A program made the position numbers and the translations under genes. Positions 43,180-52,152 of a stretch of DNA of 64,000 nt are shown one piece after another. Numbering within the stretch: position 1 is the stretch's first letter; every line of letters begins with the position of its first letter. The stretch spans positions 186,001 through 250,000 of the forward strand of contig NZ_JNIX01000013.1 of the NCBI RefSeq assembly GCF_000701445.1, written 5' to 3'. This stretch comes from Brevundimonas bacteroides DSM 4726 (GTDB lineage Bacteria; Pseudomonadota; Alphaproteobacteria; Caulobacterales; Caulobacteraceae). The notes beneath the pieces are model-generated. The model did not search any database. It worked only from the letters and a program-made list of their open reading frames with translations, and was not told where the DNA came from.

Positions 43180-43848
43180 ATGCGCCGTCGTACCCGTCTC
43201 GTCGTACCTGCCTTGGCCTTGGCCGTGCTTACGCTGATGAGCGCGTGCCAGCCCGGCGCTCCTGAAGAGGAGGCTTCGGCCGCAGGCGATGGCCTGGTGT
43301 TCGATGACGCGGTTCCGGCGGACTACGACTGGGCCTTCACCGTGCACGGGGGTTCGGGCGACCTGCAGTTCGGCGACGGGGACTGGGCCGAGGGCGAGCA
43401 CCTGTTCGCCCTGTCCTGCCTGCCGCGCTCGCGTCAGCTCGAGATGACCTGGCCGGGAGGGGGCGAGGCCGTGCTGACCGCAGGCACGGCCACCGGGACC
43501 TTCGAGCATGCCAGCCGGGCGCCGACGGAGCACCCTGTCTTCGCCGCCCTGAAGACCTCGGGCGTGATCGCAGTCGGAAGAGGCGGCAGCGATTTGCGCC
43601 TCGCAGCCGAGCGTGAAGGGCGCGCCGCCCTGGCCGACTTCTTCGCCTACTGCGATGACGGCCGCGAACCCCGGCCGCCGGAGCCCGTCCGCGAGCCTCC
43701 CACCGAGCCGGAGGAGGCGAACACGTCGGCAGCCGAAACCTCCTCGGAGGCCCAGCCGGAGCCCGAGTCCACCGCGCCGCCCGCCGCCCAGCCGCAGGCC
43801 GAAGCCGCCAAGGACGATGCCGCCCCTGTCGCCGCGGATCCCGCCTAG
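43180..43848 (+). CDS. Hypothetical lipoprotein with acidic/proline-rich tail
   Basis: A 222-residue exported lipoprotein. The signal peptide ends in the lipobox LMSAC. The mature part has a small domain of about 130 residues (WAFTVHGGSGDLQFGDGDWA, LSCLPRSRQLEMTWPGG, FFAYCDDG) containing two cysteines beyond the lipobox, and then a disordered Pro/Glu/Ala-rich tail. I do not recognise the family. It is not obviously coupled to the ribokinase gene, which ends 52 bases upstream. The following gene is convergent. Confidence 0.82.
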   Translation: MRRRTRLVVPALALAVLTLMSACQPGAPEEEASAAGDGLVFDDAVPADYDWAFTVHGGSGDLQFGDGDWAEGEHLFALSCLPRSRQLEMTWPGGGEAVLTAGTATGTFEHASRAPTEHPVFAALKTSGVIAVGRGGSDLRLAAEREGRAALADFFAYCDDGREPRPPEPVREPPTEPEEANTSAAETSSEAQPEPESTAPPAAQPQAEAAKDDAAPVAADPA

Positions 43849-43911
43849 ACGGTCACGATCAGCCGGACGACGGGCCTGGTTTGGGCGATCCTCAAGAGCC
43901 GCTGAGCGGTC

Positions 43912-44421
43912 TCAGCCCGGCGCGCCGAGATAGTCGCGCTTGCCCAGAGGAACCCCGGCCTGACGTAGCAGGGCATAGGCCGTGGTCAGGTGGAAGTAGA
44001 CGTTGGGCAGGGCGAAGCCGGTGACATAGGGCCGACCCTCGAACGCCATCTGGCCGCCGGGGAAGGTCAGGATCACCTCGCGCGCTTCCTGGCCGTCGAT
44101 GGCGTCGCGAGGGACCGAACCGATGTAGGCCAGGGTCTCGGCGATGCGGCCCTTCAGATCGGCGATGCTGACTTCGCTGTCGTCGTGCACCGGGGCGGCG
44201 ACGCCAGACAGGCGTGAGACGCACAGCTTGGCGCCGTCGCAGGCGATCTGCACCTGCTTGCGCAGCGGGTGCATGTCCGGCGCGAGGCGGTTGTCCAGCC
44301 AGGCCTCGGCGTCCTGACCGGTCGCGGCGGCATGGGCGACGGCCTTGTCGAGGACGCCGTCGAGAGCGCGCAGGCCCCGGGTCAAGGCGGGCACGCTGAG
44401 ATCGTAGAGTTCGGTGGCCAT
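43912..44421 (-). CDS. DUF1993 family protein
   Basis: A 169-residue cytoplasmic protein with the DUF1993 pattern: YDLSVPALTRGLRALDGVLD at the N-terminus, LAPDMHPLRKQVQIACDGAK in the middle and LPNVYFHLTTAYALLRQAGV near the end. The predicted fold is a four-helix bundle of the DinB/YfiT-like type. The function is unknown. It is transcribed alone, 55 bases from the alcohol dehydrogenase stop on the same strand. Confidence 0.87.
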   Translation of the reverse strand: MATELYDLSVPALTRGLRALDGVLDKAVAHAAATGQDAEAWLDNRLAPDMHPLRKQVQIACDGAKLCVSRLSGVAAPVHDDSEVSIADLKGRIAETLAYIGSVPRDAIDGQEAREVILTFPGGQMAFEGRPYVTGFALPNVYFHLTTAYALLRQAGVPLGKRDYLGAPG

Positions 44422-44476
44422 TGGGGTCTCCTTCTGGCGTCACCTTAGCCGGGCGGGGCCGCGAGGGAAGCGGTCG

Positions 44477-45610
44477 TCAGAAGGTGACGACCAGCCGCAC
44501 GACCTCACCGGCATGCAGCCGGTCGAAGCCCGTGTTGATGTCGTCCAGCGCGATCGTGCCACTCATCAGCCGGTCGACCGGCAGGCGGCCCTGGCGATAC
44601 AGGGCGACGTAGCGGGGAATGTCGCGGCTGGGCACGCAGGTGCCGATGTAGGAGCCCTTCAGCGTCCGCTCCTCGCCGACCAGGGAGACCACGTTGACCG
44701 GGAGCGCCGCGTCCGGTGGCGGCAGGCCGGCGGTGACGGTCAGGCCGCCGCGCCGGGTCATCTTCCAGGCGGCTTCCAAGGCACGCACTGACCCGGCCAT
44801 TTCGATCGCGACATCGACCCCGCCGTTCGTCAGGGCGCGGACCTGATCGACCGCGTCCGGATCGGCGGCGTTGACGGTGTGGACGGGGCCGAGCGTGCGG
44901 GCGAGCGCCAGCTTGTCCTCCGACAGATCGACGGCGACCACGGGCGAGGCTCCGCAGGCCAGAGCGCCGAGCACGCTGGCGAGGCCGACGCCCCCGAGAC
45001 CCACCACGACCACGCTCTGGCCCGCGCGGACCCCGGCCGTGTTCACGACGGCGCCCACGCCGGTCAGCACCGCGCACCCGAACAGGGCGGCCTCCTCGAA
45101 GCTCAGAGCCGGGTCGATCTTTACGAGGGACCGGCGCGACACCACCGCCCGCTCGGCGAAGGCGGAGCAGCCGAGGTGGTGGTTCAGGGGCTCGCCCTCG
45201 CGGAAGATGCGGCGGCGGCCGGACAAGAGCTCGCCCCGGCCGTTGGCCGCCGCGCCGGGTTCGCACAGCGCCGGTCGGCCCTCGGCACAGGGCGCGCAAT
45301 GACCGCACGACGGCATGAAGACCATGGCGACATGATCCCCGACGGCGAGGTCGTTGACGCCGTCTCCCAGCGCCTCGACGACGCCCGCCGCCTCATGGCC
45401 CAGCGCCATCGGCAGGGGGCGGGGCCGGTCGCCGTTGATGACGCTGAGGTCGGAGTGGCACAGGCCCGCGGCCTTGATGGCGACCAGCACTTCGCCGAGG
45501 CCGGGCGGGTCCAGGGTGACGGTCTCGAGGCTCAGCGGGCGGCTGTCGGCATAGGGCCGGGCGGCTCCGGACTGGCGCAAAACGGCGGCGCGGGCGGTGA
45601 TCGGCGACAT
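44477..45610 (-). CDS. Zinc-dependent alcohol dehydrogenase (class III-like)
   Basis: A 377-residue medium-chain dehydrogenase. Catalytic zinc ligands are in GLCHSD, GHEAAG and a later Cys in AALFGCAVLTG. The structural zinc cluster is CGHCAPCAEGRPALC, the NAD-binding loop is VVGLGGVGLASVLGAL. This is the class III/S-(hydroxymethyl)glutathione-like branch that also includes general aryl or aliphatic alcohol enzymes. The substrate is not fixed by sequence. The start at MSPITARAAV was chosen because the longer frame runs through a repeat hairpin found ahead of neighbouring genes. Confidence 0.88.
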   Translation of the reverse strand: MSPITARAAVLRQSGAARPYADSRPLSLETVTLDPPGLGEVLVAIKAAGLCHSDLSVINGDRPRPLPMALGHEAAGVVEALGDGVNDLAVGDHVAMVFMPSCGHCAPCAEGRPALCEPGAAANGRGELLSGRRRIFREGEPLNHHLGCSAFAERAVVSRRSLVKIDPALSFEEAALFGCAVLTGVGAVVNTAGVRAGQSVVVVGLGGVGLASVLGALACGASPVVAVDLSEDKLALARTLGPVHTVNAADPDAVDQVRALTNGGVDVAIEMAGSVRALEAAWKMTRRGGLTVTAGLPPPDAALPVNVVSLVGEERTLKGSYIGTCVPSRDIPRYVALYRQGRLPVDRLMSGTIALDDINTGFDRLHAGEVVRLVVTF

Positions 45611-45625
45611 GGCGGGCCTCTGTTT

Positions 45626-45667
45626 GCGCACTAACGCGCAGCGCGCGGCGCTTCGCGGCTTGAGCGC
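45626..45667 (-). repeat. 5'-leader hairpin element, copy 3 (before the alcohol dehydrogenase)
   Basis: A 42-base element read on the minus strand, ending 15 bases before the dehydrogenase start. Its apical stem is AGCGC/GCGCT with a CGC loop; the outer stem is GCGCT with AGTGC (one G-T pair). The flanks GCGCTCAAGC and GCGTTAG match the other two copies. Four of the five apical base pairs differ from copy 1 yet stay complementary. Confidence 0.85.
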
Positions 45668-45766
45668 GGATGCTCGCTTGATTGGATAGGCGCTTGACGT
45701 CGCGGAGGCCAAGCCCGAGCGTCGGGTCAGGCGCGCATCAGACTCGCCGAGGAAACCCACGAAGCC

Positions 45767-45808
45767 GCGCTCAAGCTGCTAGGGACCGCGTCCCGAGCGT
45801 TAGCGCCC
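45767..45808 (+). repeat. 5'-leader hairpin element, copy 1 (before the thioesterase)
   Basis: The apical stem is GGGAC/GTCCC with a CGC loop. The outer stem is GCGCT (45767-45771) with AGCGC (45802-45806). It ends 13 bases before the thioesterase ATG, and the ribosome site AAGAAGGA lies between element and start. Confidence 0.85.
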
Positions 45809-45821
45809 AAGAAGGACCGTC

Positions 45822-46259
45822 ATGGCCGGAACCATCGAACGCACGCACCGCAACGACTACCGCCGCTTCCAGGCCATCTCGACGCGCTGGATGGACAATG
45901 ATGTCTACGGCCACGTGAACAACGTGGTCTATTATTCCTTCTTCGACACGGCGGTGAACCGGCTGCTGGTCGTGTCGGGGCAGCTGGACATCCACCACGG
46001 CAAGGTCATCGGCCTGGTCGCCGAGACGGGGTGCCGATACTTTTCGCCGACGGCATTCCCTGACGAGATCGAGGCGGGCGTGCGTGTGGCGCACGTCGGC
46101 ACGTCGTCGGTCCGATACGAGATCGGCCTGTTCAAGAAAAACGAGGATGAGGCGGCAGCGGTGGGCTTCTTCGTCCACGTCTATGTGGATCGGGAGACAA
46201 ACCGGCCGGTGCCCTTGTCGGACGGGATGCGGGGCTTCCTGGCCAGCCTGGCGACCTAA
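45822..46259 (+). CDS. Hot-dog fold acyl-CoA thioesterase
   Basis: A 145-residue 4HBT-type thioesterase. The active-site strand [19 protein letters not shown] is highly conserved, with the catalytic Asp in the DxxGHVNN context, followed by [11 protein letters not shown]. Related proteins hydrolyse short or medium acyl-CoA in the cytoplasm. It differs from the Tol-associated ybgC located further along the window. A 42-base hairpin repeat sits 13 bases upstream of the start. Confidence 0.9.
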   Translation: MAGTIERTHRNDYRRFQAISTRWMDNDVYGHVNNVVYYSFFDTAVNRLLVVSGQLDIHHGKVIGLVAETGCRYFSPTAFPDEIEAGVRVAHVGTSSVRYEIGLFKKNEDEAAAVGFFVHVYVDRETNRPVPLSDGMRGFLASLAT

Positions 46260-46268
46260 TGACCTTTT

Positions 46269-46413
46269 CCCTCCCCCTTGGGGGGAGGGCAGGTCGCGAA
46301 GCGACCGGGTGGGGCGGCAAGGCTGAACACACGCGATGGCAGAGATTGGGTCGCCGGGCCGCCCCCACCCGGTCTCCGCTCCGCTTCGACCCCCCTCCCC
46401 GTGCCGTGGAGGG
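46269..46413. repeat. Large imperfect inverted repeat (intergenic, REP-like)
   Basis: The arms begin with the small palindrome CCCTCCCCCTTGGGGGGAGG (46269-46288) and continue into ACCGGGTGGGGCGGC. A second, imperfectly inverted arm runs 46358-46413 and contains GCCGCCCCCACCCGG. Long inverted intergenic repeats have been reported in Caulobacter. This one lies between a thioesterase gene and a convergent small membrane-protein gene. Confidence 0.75.
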
Positions 46414-46423
46414 ACAAAGACCG

Positions 46424-46609
46424 TCAATCGTCCATATAGCCCAGCAGTGCCAATGCGCCGACGCCCGTCAGGACGCCCAGCGCGAAGGCGGCGACGATGG
46501 AGCCGGTAGCGACGGCGGTGGAGACCGTGACGGGCCGGGCCTCGTACCATTCGACGATGTCGGCCTCGCCCTCGTCGGCGGCGTCTTCGTAGGTGTCGGC
46601 GGTGCTCAT
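46424..46609 (-). CDS. Small membrane protein, 61 residues
   Basis: The protein has an acidic N-terminus (MSTADTYEDAADEGEADIVE) and a single hydrophobic region made of two short helices (VSTAVATGSIVAAFALGVL then GVGALALLGYMDD). The ribosome site AGGAG lies 7 bases before the ATG. No family is recognised. It lies on the reverse strand between the thioesterase and yebC. The good ribosome site, clean membrane segment and lack of overlap with other genes argue that it is real. Confidence 0.65.
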   Translation of the reverse strand: MSTADTYEDAADEGEADIVEWYEARPVTVSTAVATGSIVAAFALGVLTGVGALALLGYMDD

Positions 46610-46723
46610 CGCGGGGCTCCTGTCGGGGTCTGAGTTTCAACCCGCGTCAAGCGCGGCGGTTCCGGCGGCTCCGTCGTGACAGGGCAGCGACCATCGGCTA
46701 GATGCGGCCGATCCCGACTGATC

Positions 46724-46765
46724 GCGCTCAAGCAGCGAGCGACCGCGTCGCGAGCGTTAGCGCCC
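46724..46765 (+). repeat. 5'-leader hairpin element, copy 2 (before yebC)
   Basis: The apical stem is GCGAC/GTCGC with a CGC loop. The outer stem is GCGCT (46724-46728) with AGCGC (46759-46763). It ends 13 bases before the yebC ATG, the same spacing as copy 1. The apical middle pair is C-G where copy 1 has G-C. Confidence 0.85.
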
Positions 46766-46778
46766 TTACGAGACAAAC

Positions 46779-47552
46779 ATGGCCGGCCATTCCAAGTTCA
46801 AGAACATCATGCACAAGAAGGGCCGCGCCGACGCGGCCCGGTCCAAGCTGTTCTCCAAGCTGTCGCGCGACATCACCGTGGCGGCCAAGTCCGGCCTGCC
46901 CGACCCGGCCATGAACCCGCGCCTGCGCCTGGCGGTGAACAATGCCAAGGCCGAGAGCCTGCCCAAGGACGTGATCCAGCGCGCCATCAACAAGGCCTCG
47001 TCCGGCGACGTCGATACGATGGAGGAGATCCGCTACGAGGGGCGCGGCCCCGGCGGCGTCGGCATCATCGTCGAGGCCCTGACCGACAACCGGAACCGGG
47101 CGGGATCGAACGTGCGCGCCGCCTTCACCAAGAACGGCGGCGCCCTGGGCGAGATGAACTCGGTGGCCTTCATGTGGGACCGTGTCGGCCGCATCATCTA
47201 TCCGGCCGAGGCGGGCACCGAGGACGCCGTCATGGAGGCCGCCATCGAAGCCGGCGCCCAGGACGTCGAGAGCGACCTGGTCAAGCCGGACATCTACGAG
47301 GACGCGCCGGGCCACACCATCTGGACCGCCTTCGAGGACCTGAACGAGGTGGCCGAGGCCATGTCCAAGGTCCTGGGCGATCCCAAGTCCACCGCCATCG
47401 TCTGGAAGCCCCAGTCGACCGTGCCGGTCACCGGCGAGACGGTGGGCACCCTGATGAAGCTGCTGGACGCGCTGGACGCCGAGGACGACGTGCAGAACGT
47501 CTATTCCAACGAGGACATCTCCGACGAGGACCTGGCAAAGTACGCGGGGTAG
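46779..47552 (+). CDS. yebC: YebC/PmpR family protein (translation or transcription factor)
   Basis: A 257-residue YebC homologue starting [20 protein letters not shown] and containing [20 protein letters not shown], the usual family signatures. YebC is now linked to relief of ribosome stalling and older work to transcriptional repression near ruvCAB. It precedes a TonB-like gene and ruvCAB, its most common neighbours. A hairpin repeat lies immediately upstream of its start. Confidence 0.93.
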   Translation: MAGHSKFKNIMHKKGRADAARSKLFSKLSRDITVAAKSGLPDPAMNPRLRLAVNNAKAESLPKDVIQRAINKASSGDVDTMEEIRYEGRGPGGVGIIVEALTDNRNRAGSNVRAAFTKNGGALGEMNSVAFMWDRVGRIIYPAEAGTEDAVMEAAIEAGAQDVESDLVKPDIYEDAPGHTIWTAFEDLNEVAEAMSKVLGDPKSTAIVWKPQSTVPVTGETVGTLMKLLDALDAEDDVQNVYSNEDISDEDLAKYAG

Positions 47553-47555
47553 GGG

Positions 47556-48131
47556 ATGGATCAGCCGGACGCCGGAGCCAAGCCAGAGACGGCGCGTCGG
47601 GCATCGCGTGGGGGTCTGTTTGTCACCGTCGCGGCCTGGGCGATCGCACTCCTTCTGATCGGCGGGCTGTCCTGGGCGGTCGCGCAACGGCTGGGAGAAG
47701 CGGGTGCCGCCCTCAAGGACGCCATCCAGCGATCGCGAACCCAGACCTCGGTCGTCTATGAGGCGAACGTCATCGCCCCGCCCGTCACGGCCGACGCGGC
47801 CATACCCGACAGCGGGGCCTTCGAGGACAATGAGGGGCGCACGGTGGTCCCGCCGCGGTGGATCGAAGTTCCCAGCCCGGACTATCCCGTCTCGCGCGAC
47901 GGCGAGATGGTTCCCGGCACGGTGGTCCTGAGTTGTCGTGTGACGACGACGGGCCTGCTGGAAACCTGTCAGGTGGCGAGTGAAGACCCGATAGGTCGAG
48001 GCTTTCGCGAGGCGGCGCTGGAGGCCGTAGCGCGAGCCCGGTTGTCGCCTCGGACGGTCGACGGGGTCGCCGAGGCCGGACAGGTTCGCTTCGCCATGCG
48101 CTTCACCCCCGAGCCGCGCCTGGCGGGCTGA
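47556..48131 (+). CDS. TonB-like energy transducer protein
   Basis: A 191-residue protein with one N-terminal membrane helix (GLFVTVAAWAIALLLIGGL) and a C-terminal TonB-type domain: PDYPVSRDGEMVPGTVVLSC then GLLETCQVASEDPIGRGF and AVARARLSPRTV. It lacks the long proline-rich spacer of canonical TonB, so it may have a specialised partner or be a truncated transducer. It lies 3 bases after yebC and 49 bases before ruvC. Confidence 0.82.
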   Translation: MDQPDAGAKPETARRASRGGLFVTVAAWAIALLLIGGLSWAVAQRLGEAGAALKDAIQRSRTQTSVVYEANVIAPPVTADAAIPDSGAFEDNEGRTVVPPRWIEVPSPDYPVSRDGEMVPGTVVLSCRVTTTGLLETCQVASEDPIGRGFREAALEAVARARLSPRTVDGVAEAGQVRFAMRFTPEPRLAG

Positions 48132-48180
48132 TTGCGACGGTCATTGTTCGCTAACCCTGTTTGCGGCATGACTGGAACGG

Positions 48181-48687
48181 ATGGCGAACGCAGCGACTCG
48201 AATTCTCGGTCTCGATCCCGGCCTCAGACGCACCGGCTGGGGCGTGGTGGTCAACGAGGGGTCGCGGCTGGCCTGGGTCGCGCACGGGGTGGTGACGCCA
48301 CCCAACACCCTGTCCCTGTCCGAGCGGCTGCTGTGGCTGCTGGACAAGGTCGGGGAGGTCTGCGCCGCCCATGCCTGTGACGAGGCGGCCATCGAGGAGG
48401 TGTTCGTCAACGTCAACCCGGCCTCGACGCTGAAGCTGGGCCAGGCGCGGGCGGCGGTGATGCTGGCCCCCGCGCGAGCGGGGCTGTCGGTTGCGGAGTA
48501 TTCGCCCAACCTGATCAAGAAGGCCGTGGTCGGGGCCGGCCACGCCGACAAGACCCAGATCGCCTTCATGGTGAAGCGGCTCCTGCCCACCTGCGGCGAG
48601 GTGAAAGCCGACGCCGCCGACGCCCTGGCCGTGGCCATCACCCATGCGCAGTTACGCAAGCGCGCCCTGCTGGCGGTGGCGTCGTGA
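48181..48687 (+). CDS. ruvC: Holliday junction resolvase RuvC
   Basis: A 168-residue resolvase with the catalytic acids in [25 protein letters not shown] and [13 protein letters not shown]. RuvC cuts Holliday junctions symmetrically during recombination and fork repair. Its stop overlaps the ruvA start (GTGA). Upstream, GTTC and GTTT occur 9 bases apart rather than the 7 required for an alphaproteobacterial LexA site, so no SOS box is called. Confidence 0.95.
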   Translation: MANAATRILGLDPGLRRTGWGVVVNEGSRLAWVAHGVVTPPNTLSLSERLLWLLDKVGEVCAAHACDEAAIEEVFVNVNPASTLKLGQARAAVMLAPARAGLSVAEYSPNLIKKAVVGAGHADKTQIAFMVKRLLPTCGEVKADAADALAVAITHAQLRKRALLAVAS

Positions 48688-49301
48688 TCGGCCGTCTGCG
48701 CGGCGTGCTGGCCGAGGTCGAGGAGGGCCATTGCCTGATCGACTGCGCGGGCGTGGGCTATGTCGTCAGCTGCGGCGCGCGGACTTTGCAGCGCTTGCCG
48801 GCGCCCGGCGACGAGGCGACGCTGCATGTCGAACAGAGCTGGTCGGCCGAGAACGGCCCCCGGCTGTATGGCTTCCTGACGCGGGATGAGCGGAGGGCGT
48901 TCACGACGCTGCTGGGCATCCAGGGCGTGGGGCCCAAGGCGGCCCTGTCGGTGCTGGACGTGCTGCCGCCGGGCGAGCTGGCCTCGGCCGTGGCGAGGGA
49001 GGACAAGGCGGCCGTCGGGCGGGCGAACGGCGTGGGGCCGAAGCTCGCCTTGCGCATCGTGACGGAGCTGAAGGGCAAGCCGCTGGGGGATGTGTCGTTC
49101 ACCCCGTCCGCGCCAGGCGTGCACGTCGAGGCCACAGCGCCCGCGCCGAGCGTCACGGGCGAGGCGGTGTCGGCCCTGCTGGGTCTCGGCGTGGCCGAGG
49201 TCAACGCGCGCCGGGCGGTGGATCAGGCGCTGATCCGGCTGGGTGAGGACGCCGATCTGTCGGCCGTGATCCGCGCCGCATTGCAGGAGCTGGGGCGATG
49301 A
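48684..49301 (+). CDS. ruvA: Holliday junction helicase subunit RuvA
   Basis: A 205-residue protein with the N-terminal OB fold ([20 protein letters not shown]), the HhH motifs [17 protein letters not shown] and [12 protein letters not shown], and the C-terminal domain III that contacts RuvB. RuvA tetramers bind the junction and recruit RuvB. The start is GTG overlapping the ruvC stop. A long inverted repeat separates it from ruvB. Confidence 0.95.
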   Translation: MIGRLRGVLAEVEEGHCLIDCAGVGYVVSCGARTLQRLPAPGDEATLHVEQSWSAENGPRLYGFLTRDERRAFTTLLGIQGVGPKAALSVLDVLPPGELASAVAREDKAAVGRANGVGPKLALRIVTELKGKPLGDVSFTPSAPGVHVEATAPAPSVTGEAVSALLGLGVAEVNARRAVDQALIRLGEDADLSAVIRAALQELGR

Positions 49302-49315
49302 GGGCGCTGCGGTTT

Positions 49316-49469
49316 CCTTCTCCCCTTGCGGGAGAAGGTGGCAGCCGAAGGCTGACGGATGAGGGGTACGAGGATGCGGACAAGTCGTTTGGTCTTGCCC
49401 CCAGCCTGAGAACCGAGTTTCACCCCTCATCCGGCCCTGCGGGCCACCTTCTCCCGCAAGGGGAGAAGG
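49316..49469. repeat. Long inverted repeat between ruvA and ruvB
   Basis: The left arm (49316-49367) opens with CCTTCTCCCCTTGCGGGAGA and ends in GATGAGGGGT. The right arm (49422-49469) is its imperfect inverted copy. The outer tip is itself palindromic. The right end merges with the ruvB ribosome site (GGGAGG), which is 5-6 bases before the ruvB start. A short open frame inside is most likely not a gene. Confidence 0.85.
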
Positions 49470-49479
49470 GAGGTTTTGC

Positions 49480-50517
49480 ATGACGGATGATCGCCTGATT
49501 TCTCCACAGCCCGCCGACGGTGAGGCCTACGACCGGGCGCTCCGGCCCCAGACCCTGTCGGACTTCGTCGGCCAGGAGCAGGCCAAGGGCAATCTGAAGG
49601 TCTTCATCGAGGCGGCGCGCGGGCGCGGCGAGGCGATGGACCACGTCTTGCTGTTCGGCCCGCCGGGGCTCGGCAAGACCACGCTGGCCCAGATCGTATC
49701 GCGCGAACTCGGGGTGGGTTTCCGGGCGACGTCGGGTCCGATCCTGGCCAAGGCCGGCGACCTCGCGGCCATCCTGACCAATCTGGAACCGCGCGACGTC
49801 CTGTTCATCGACGAGATCCACCGGCTGGCCCCGACGGTCGAGGAGATCCTCTATCCGGCAATGGAGGACCATGTGCTGGACCTCATCATCGGTGAGGGGC
49901 CCTCGGCGCGGTCGGTGCGGATCGATCTCGCGCCCTTCACGCTCGTGGGGGCGACGACGCGGGCGGGCTTGCTCGCTACGCCGCTGAGGGACCGGTTCGG
50001 CATTCCGCTGAGGCTGGAGTTCTACACGCCCGACGAACTGGTCCGCGTCATCACCGGGGCGGCGCGCAAGATGGGCGCGCCGATCGACGACGACGGCGCG
50101 CGCGAGATCGCCAGCCGGTCGCGAGGCACCCCGCGTGTGGCCGGGCGTCTGCTCCGCCGCGTGCGCGATTTCGCCGGGGCCGAAGGCGCGCCGGTGATCG
50201 ACAAACTCGTCGCCGCCCGCGCGCTGAGCCGGCTGGAGATCGACGAGGCGGGTCTGGACGCCAACGACCGCCGCTTCCTCAAGGCCCTGATCGAGAACTA
50301 TGGCGGCGGCCCCGTCGGCATGGACACCCTCGCCGCCGCCATCGCCGAGGCCCGCGACGCCGTCGAGGACGTGATCGAGCCCTACCTGCTGCAGCAGGGC
50401 TTCATCCAGCGCACGCCGCGCGGGCGCATGGCCTGCGCGCGGGCCTATGCGCATCTGGGGCTGGCGGAGCCGCCGAAGCCCACGAGCCCGCAGGCGGGGT
50501 TGTTCGATCCGTCCTAG
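49480..50517 (+). CDS. ruvB: Holliday junction branch migration ATPase RuvB
   Basis: A 345-residue AAA+ ATPase with Walker [14 protein letters not shown], Walker [10 protein letters not shown], the sensor/arginine-finger region [19 protein letters not shown], and the C-terminal winged helix. RuvB hexamers pump DNA through the RuvA-bound junction. Unlike most genomes, ruvA and ruvB are separated by about 180 bases that contain a palindromic repeat. The stop shares CTAG with the convergent serine-hydrolase stop. Confidence 0.96.
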   Translation: MTDDRLISPQPADGEAYDRALRPQTLSDFVGQEQAKGNLKVFIEAARGRGEAMDHVLLFGPPGLGKTTLAQIVSRELGVGFRATSGPILAKAGDLAAILTNLEPRDVLFIDEIHRLAPTVEEILYPAMEDHVLDLIIGEGPSARSVRIDLAPFTLVGATTRAGLLATPLRDRFGIPLRLEFYTPDELVRVITGAARKMGAPIDDDGAREIASRSRGTPRVAGRLLRRVRDFAGAEGAPVIDKLVAARALSRLEIDEAGLDANDRRFLKALIENYGGGPVGMDTLAAAIAEARDAVEDVIEPYLLQQGFIQRTPRGRMACARAYAHLGLAEPPKPTSPQAGLFDPS

Positions 50518-52061
50518 GGCGCCGGCGTGGGAACGAAGCGGAAGTTCAGGGCCTGTATGGTCGCGGGCTCGGTCGGGGCCATCAACACCCGGCCGTTGAC
50601 CCGGCCGTTGTCGCAGGACCAGTCGAAGAAGCCCGCGAGCGCGCCATTGGGTGCGATGGCGCTGGAGGTGTCGCAGGCGCCGGTGTCGGCCTTCAGCGCG
50701 CCGAGCACCGTGCGCCAGTTCTCGACCGAGCGGTCCATCAGGAAGTTCATCGCGAGACGCTCTTGGGCGACCGCCACGTCGCCTGCCGCGAAGATCGCCT
50801 GCGTCGCCGCATAGCCTGCTGCCAGGTCGTCGCTGAGCGGGATCGTGCGGACCGGCGCGACGCCCGCGCGCACCAGCAGGGCGGCGGCCTCCATAAGGGG
50901 GGCGGACGGACCGGCGTAGGTGCGGTTGGAGAAGGCGAACAGGCCCAAGCCCCGATCCGGCAGGACCATCATGTAGGAGCCATAGCCGGGATAGCCCCCG
51001 CCGTGGGCCAGATAGGTTCCGATCTCGCAGTCCGTGGCGACCTGCAGCCCCATGTCGTAGGCGCCGGCGCCCGGGCAAGGCTGGCCGTCCGGGCCGGTGC
51101 GCAGGCGCGGCGAGACGAAGTTCGATCCGCTGGCCATCTCGCGCACGGTCGAGCGGCGGACCGGGCCGGTCTCGGGCCCGTCCCGCGCCGGCCAGGCCGA
51201 GGCGAGGAAGGCGACCCACTTCGCATAGTCCGGCGCGTTCGTCTGGACCCCGCCCATGGCCCCAAAGGCGCCGTCGCGCATGTCCGGCTCGGGCGCCCAG
51301 GCCTCGTTCTCCCAGCGGTAGCCGAGCGCGCGCTGGTCCAGATCGGAGGCGAAGACGTCGTAACCGGTCGACGTCATGCCGAGCGGGCGCATGATCTCCT
51401 CGGTGATGTAGGTCTGGTAGGGGCGGCCGGACACGTTGCTGATAATCCGGCCAAGCAGGGCGTAGCCGTAGTTGGAGTATTCGAAGGCCGTCACGGGTGC
51501 CCGGGTGAAGGGCGGGCCGTCCTCGAGCAGGGCAGTGAACTCGGCCTCGGTCAGCACCTGCTGGCGGTCGCCCCACGGGTCGTCCGTGACCAGGCCGCCC
51601 ACGTGGTTCAGCAGGTCGCGGACCCGGATGCGTGGGGAATCCGTCGTGGGATAGATCCAGTCCGCCACCTCCGGCACATAGGTCTCGGCCGGGGCGTCCA
51701 GCGACAACCGGCCCTCGTCGCGCAGCTTCAGGATCGCCAGGGCCGTGAAGGCCTTGGACATGGAAGCGATGCGGAAAAGGGTGTCGGTCTCGACCGGGGC
51801 GGGGTCTTCCAGCCGACGCTGGCCCGCCATGCGCAGGTGGATGATCGCCCCGTCCTTGACCACGCCGTAGATCAGGCCGGGTGCGTGCGCCTGGGCCTGC
51901 CAGCGGTCGAAGCCCGCGTCGATCAGAGGGATGGCCTCGGCGAGGCTGGTCGGGCGGAGCGCGGGCGCGGCGGCGGGCGGCGTCTGCGGCGCCTGGGCCA
52001 GGGCGGGAGCTCCGGCCGCGAGCGCGAGGACGAGGGCGGCGGAGAGCAGGCGGCGGTTCAT
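50514..52061 (-). CDS. Exported serine hydrolase, beta-lactamase/DD-peptidase fold
   Basis: A 515-residue protein with a signal peptide ([20 protein letters not shown]) and the class C beta-lactamase-like active site: SMSK in [16 protein letters not shown], the YSN motif in [11 protein letters not shown], and an HGG-type third motif in [10 protein letters not shown]. Members hydrolyse esters, beta-lactams or D-amino peptides. The extra C-terminal part of about 120 residues is unassigned. It sits convergent with ruvB and divergent from ybgC. Confidence 0.87.
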   Translation of the reverse strand: MNRRLLSAALVLALAAGAPALAQAPQTPPAAAPALRPTSLAEAIPLIDAGFDRWQAQAHAPGLIYGVVKDGAIIHLRMAGQRRLEDPAPVETDTLFRIASMSKAFTALAILKLRDEGRLSLDAPAETYVPEVADWIYPTTDSPRIRVRDLLNHVGGLVTDDPWGDRQQVLTEAEFTALLEDGPPFTRAPVTAFEYSNYGYALLGRIISNVSGRPYQTYITEEIMRPLGMTSTGYDVFASDLDQRALGYRWENEAWAPEPDMRDGAFGAMGGVQTNAPDYAKWVAFLASAWPARDGPETGPVRRSTVREMASGSNFVSPRLRTGPDGQPCPGAGAYDMGLQVATDCEIGTYLAHGGGYPGYGSYMMVLPDRGLGLFAFSNRTYAGPSAPLMEAAALLVRAGVAPVRTIPLSDDLAAGYAATQAIFAAGDVAVAQERLAMNFLMDRSVENWRTVLGALKADTGACDTSSAIAPNGALAGFFDWSCDNGRVNGRVLMAPTEPATIQALNFRFVPTPAP

Positions 52062-52152
52062 GGCGTTTCCCTCTGAGCGGCCCACGGCTATCCTGAAGCC
52101 CCGGCCGCCCGCCAGTTAAGCTTTTGTCAGGGCGGCGGCCAAGCGAGGCCCG

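Noticed and set aside
48132..48180. A possible LexA (SOS) box before ruvC
   Set aside because: GTTC and GTTT are present but separated by 9 bases, not the 7 of the alphaproteobacterial LexA site, and the second half is imperfect.
49298..49483. A 61-codon frame between ruvA and ruvB
   Set aside because: It lies entirely in an inverted repeat whose translation is repeat-like; no independent ribosome site.
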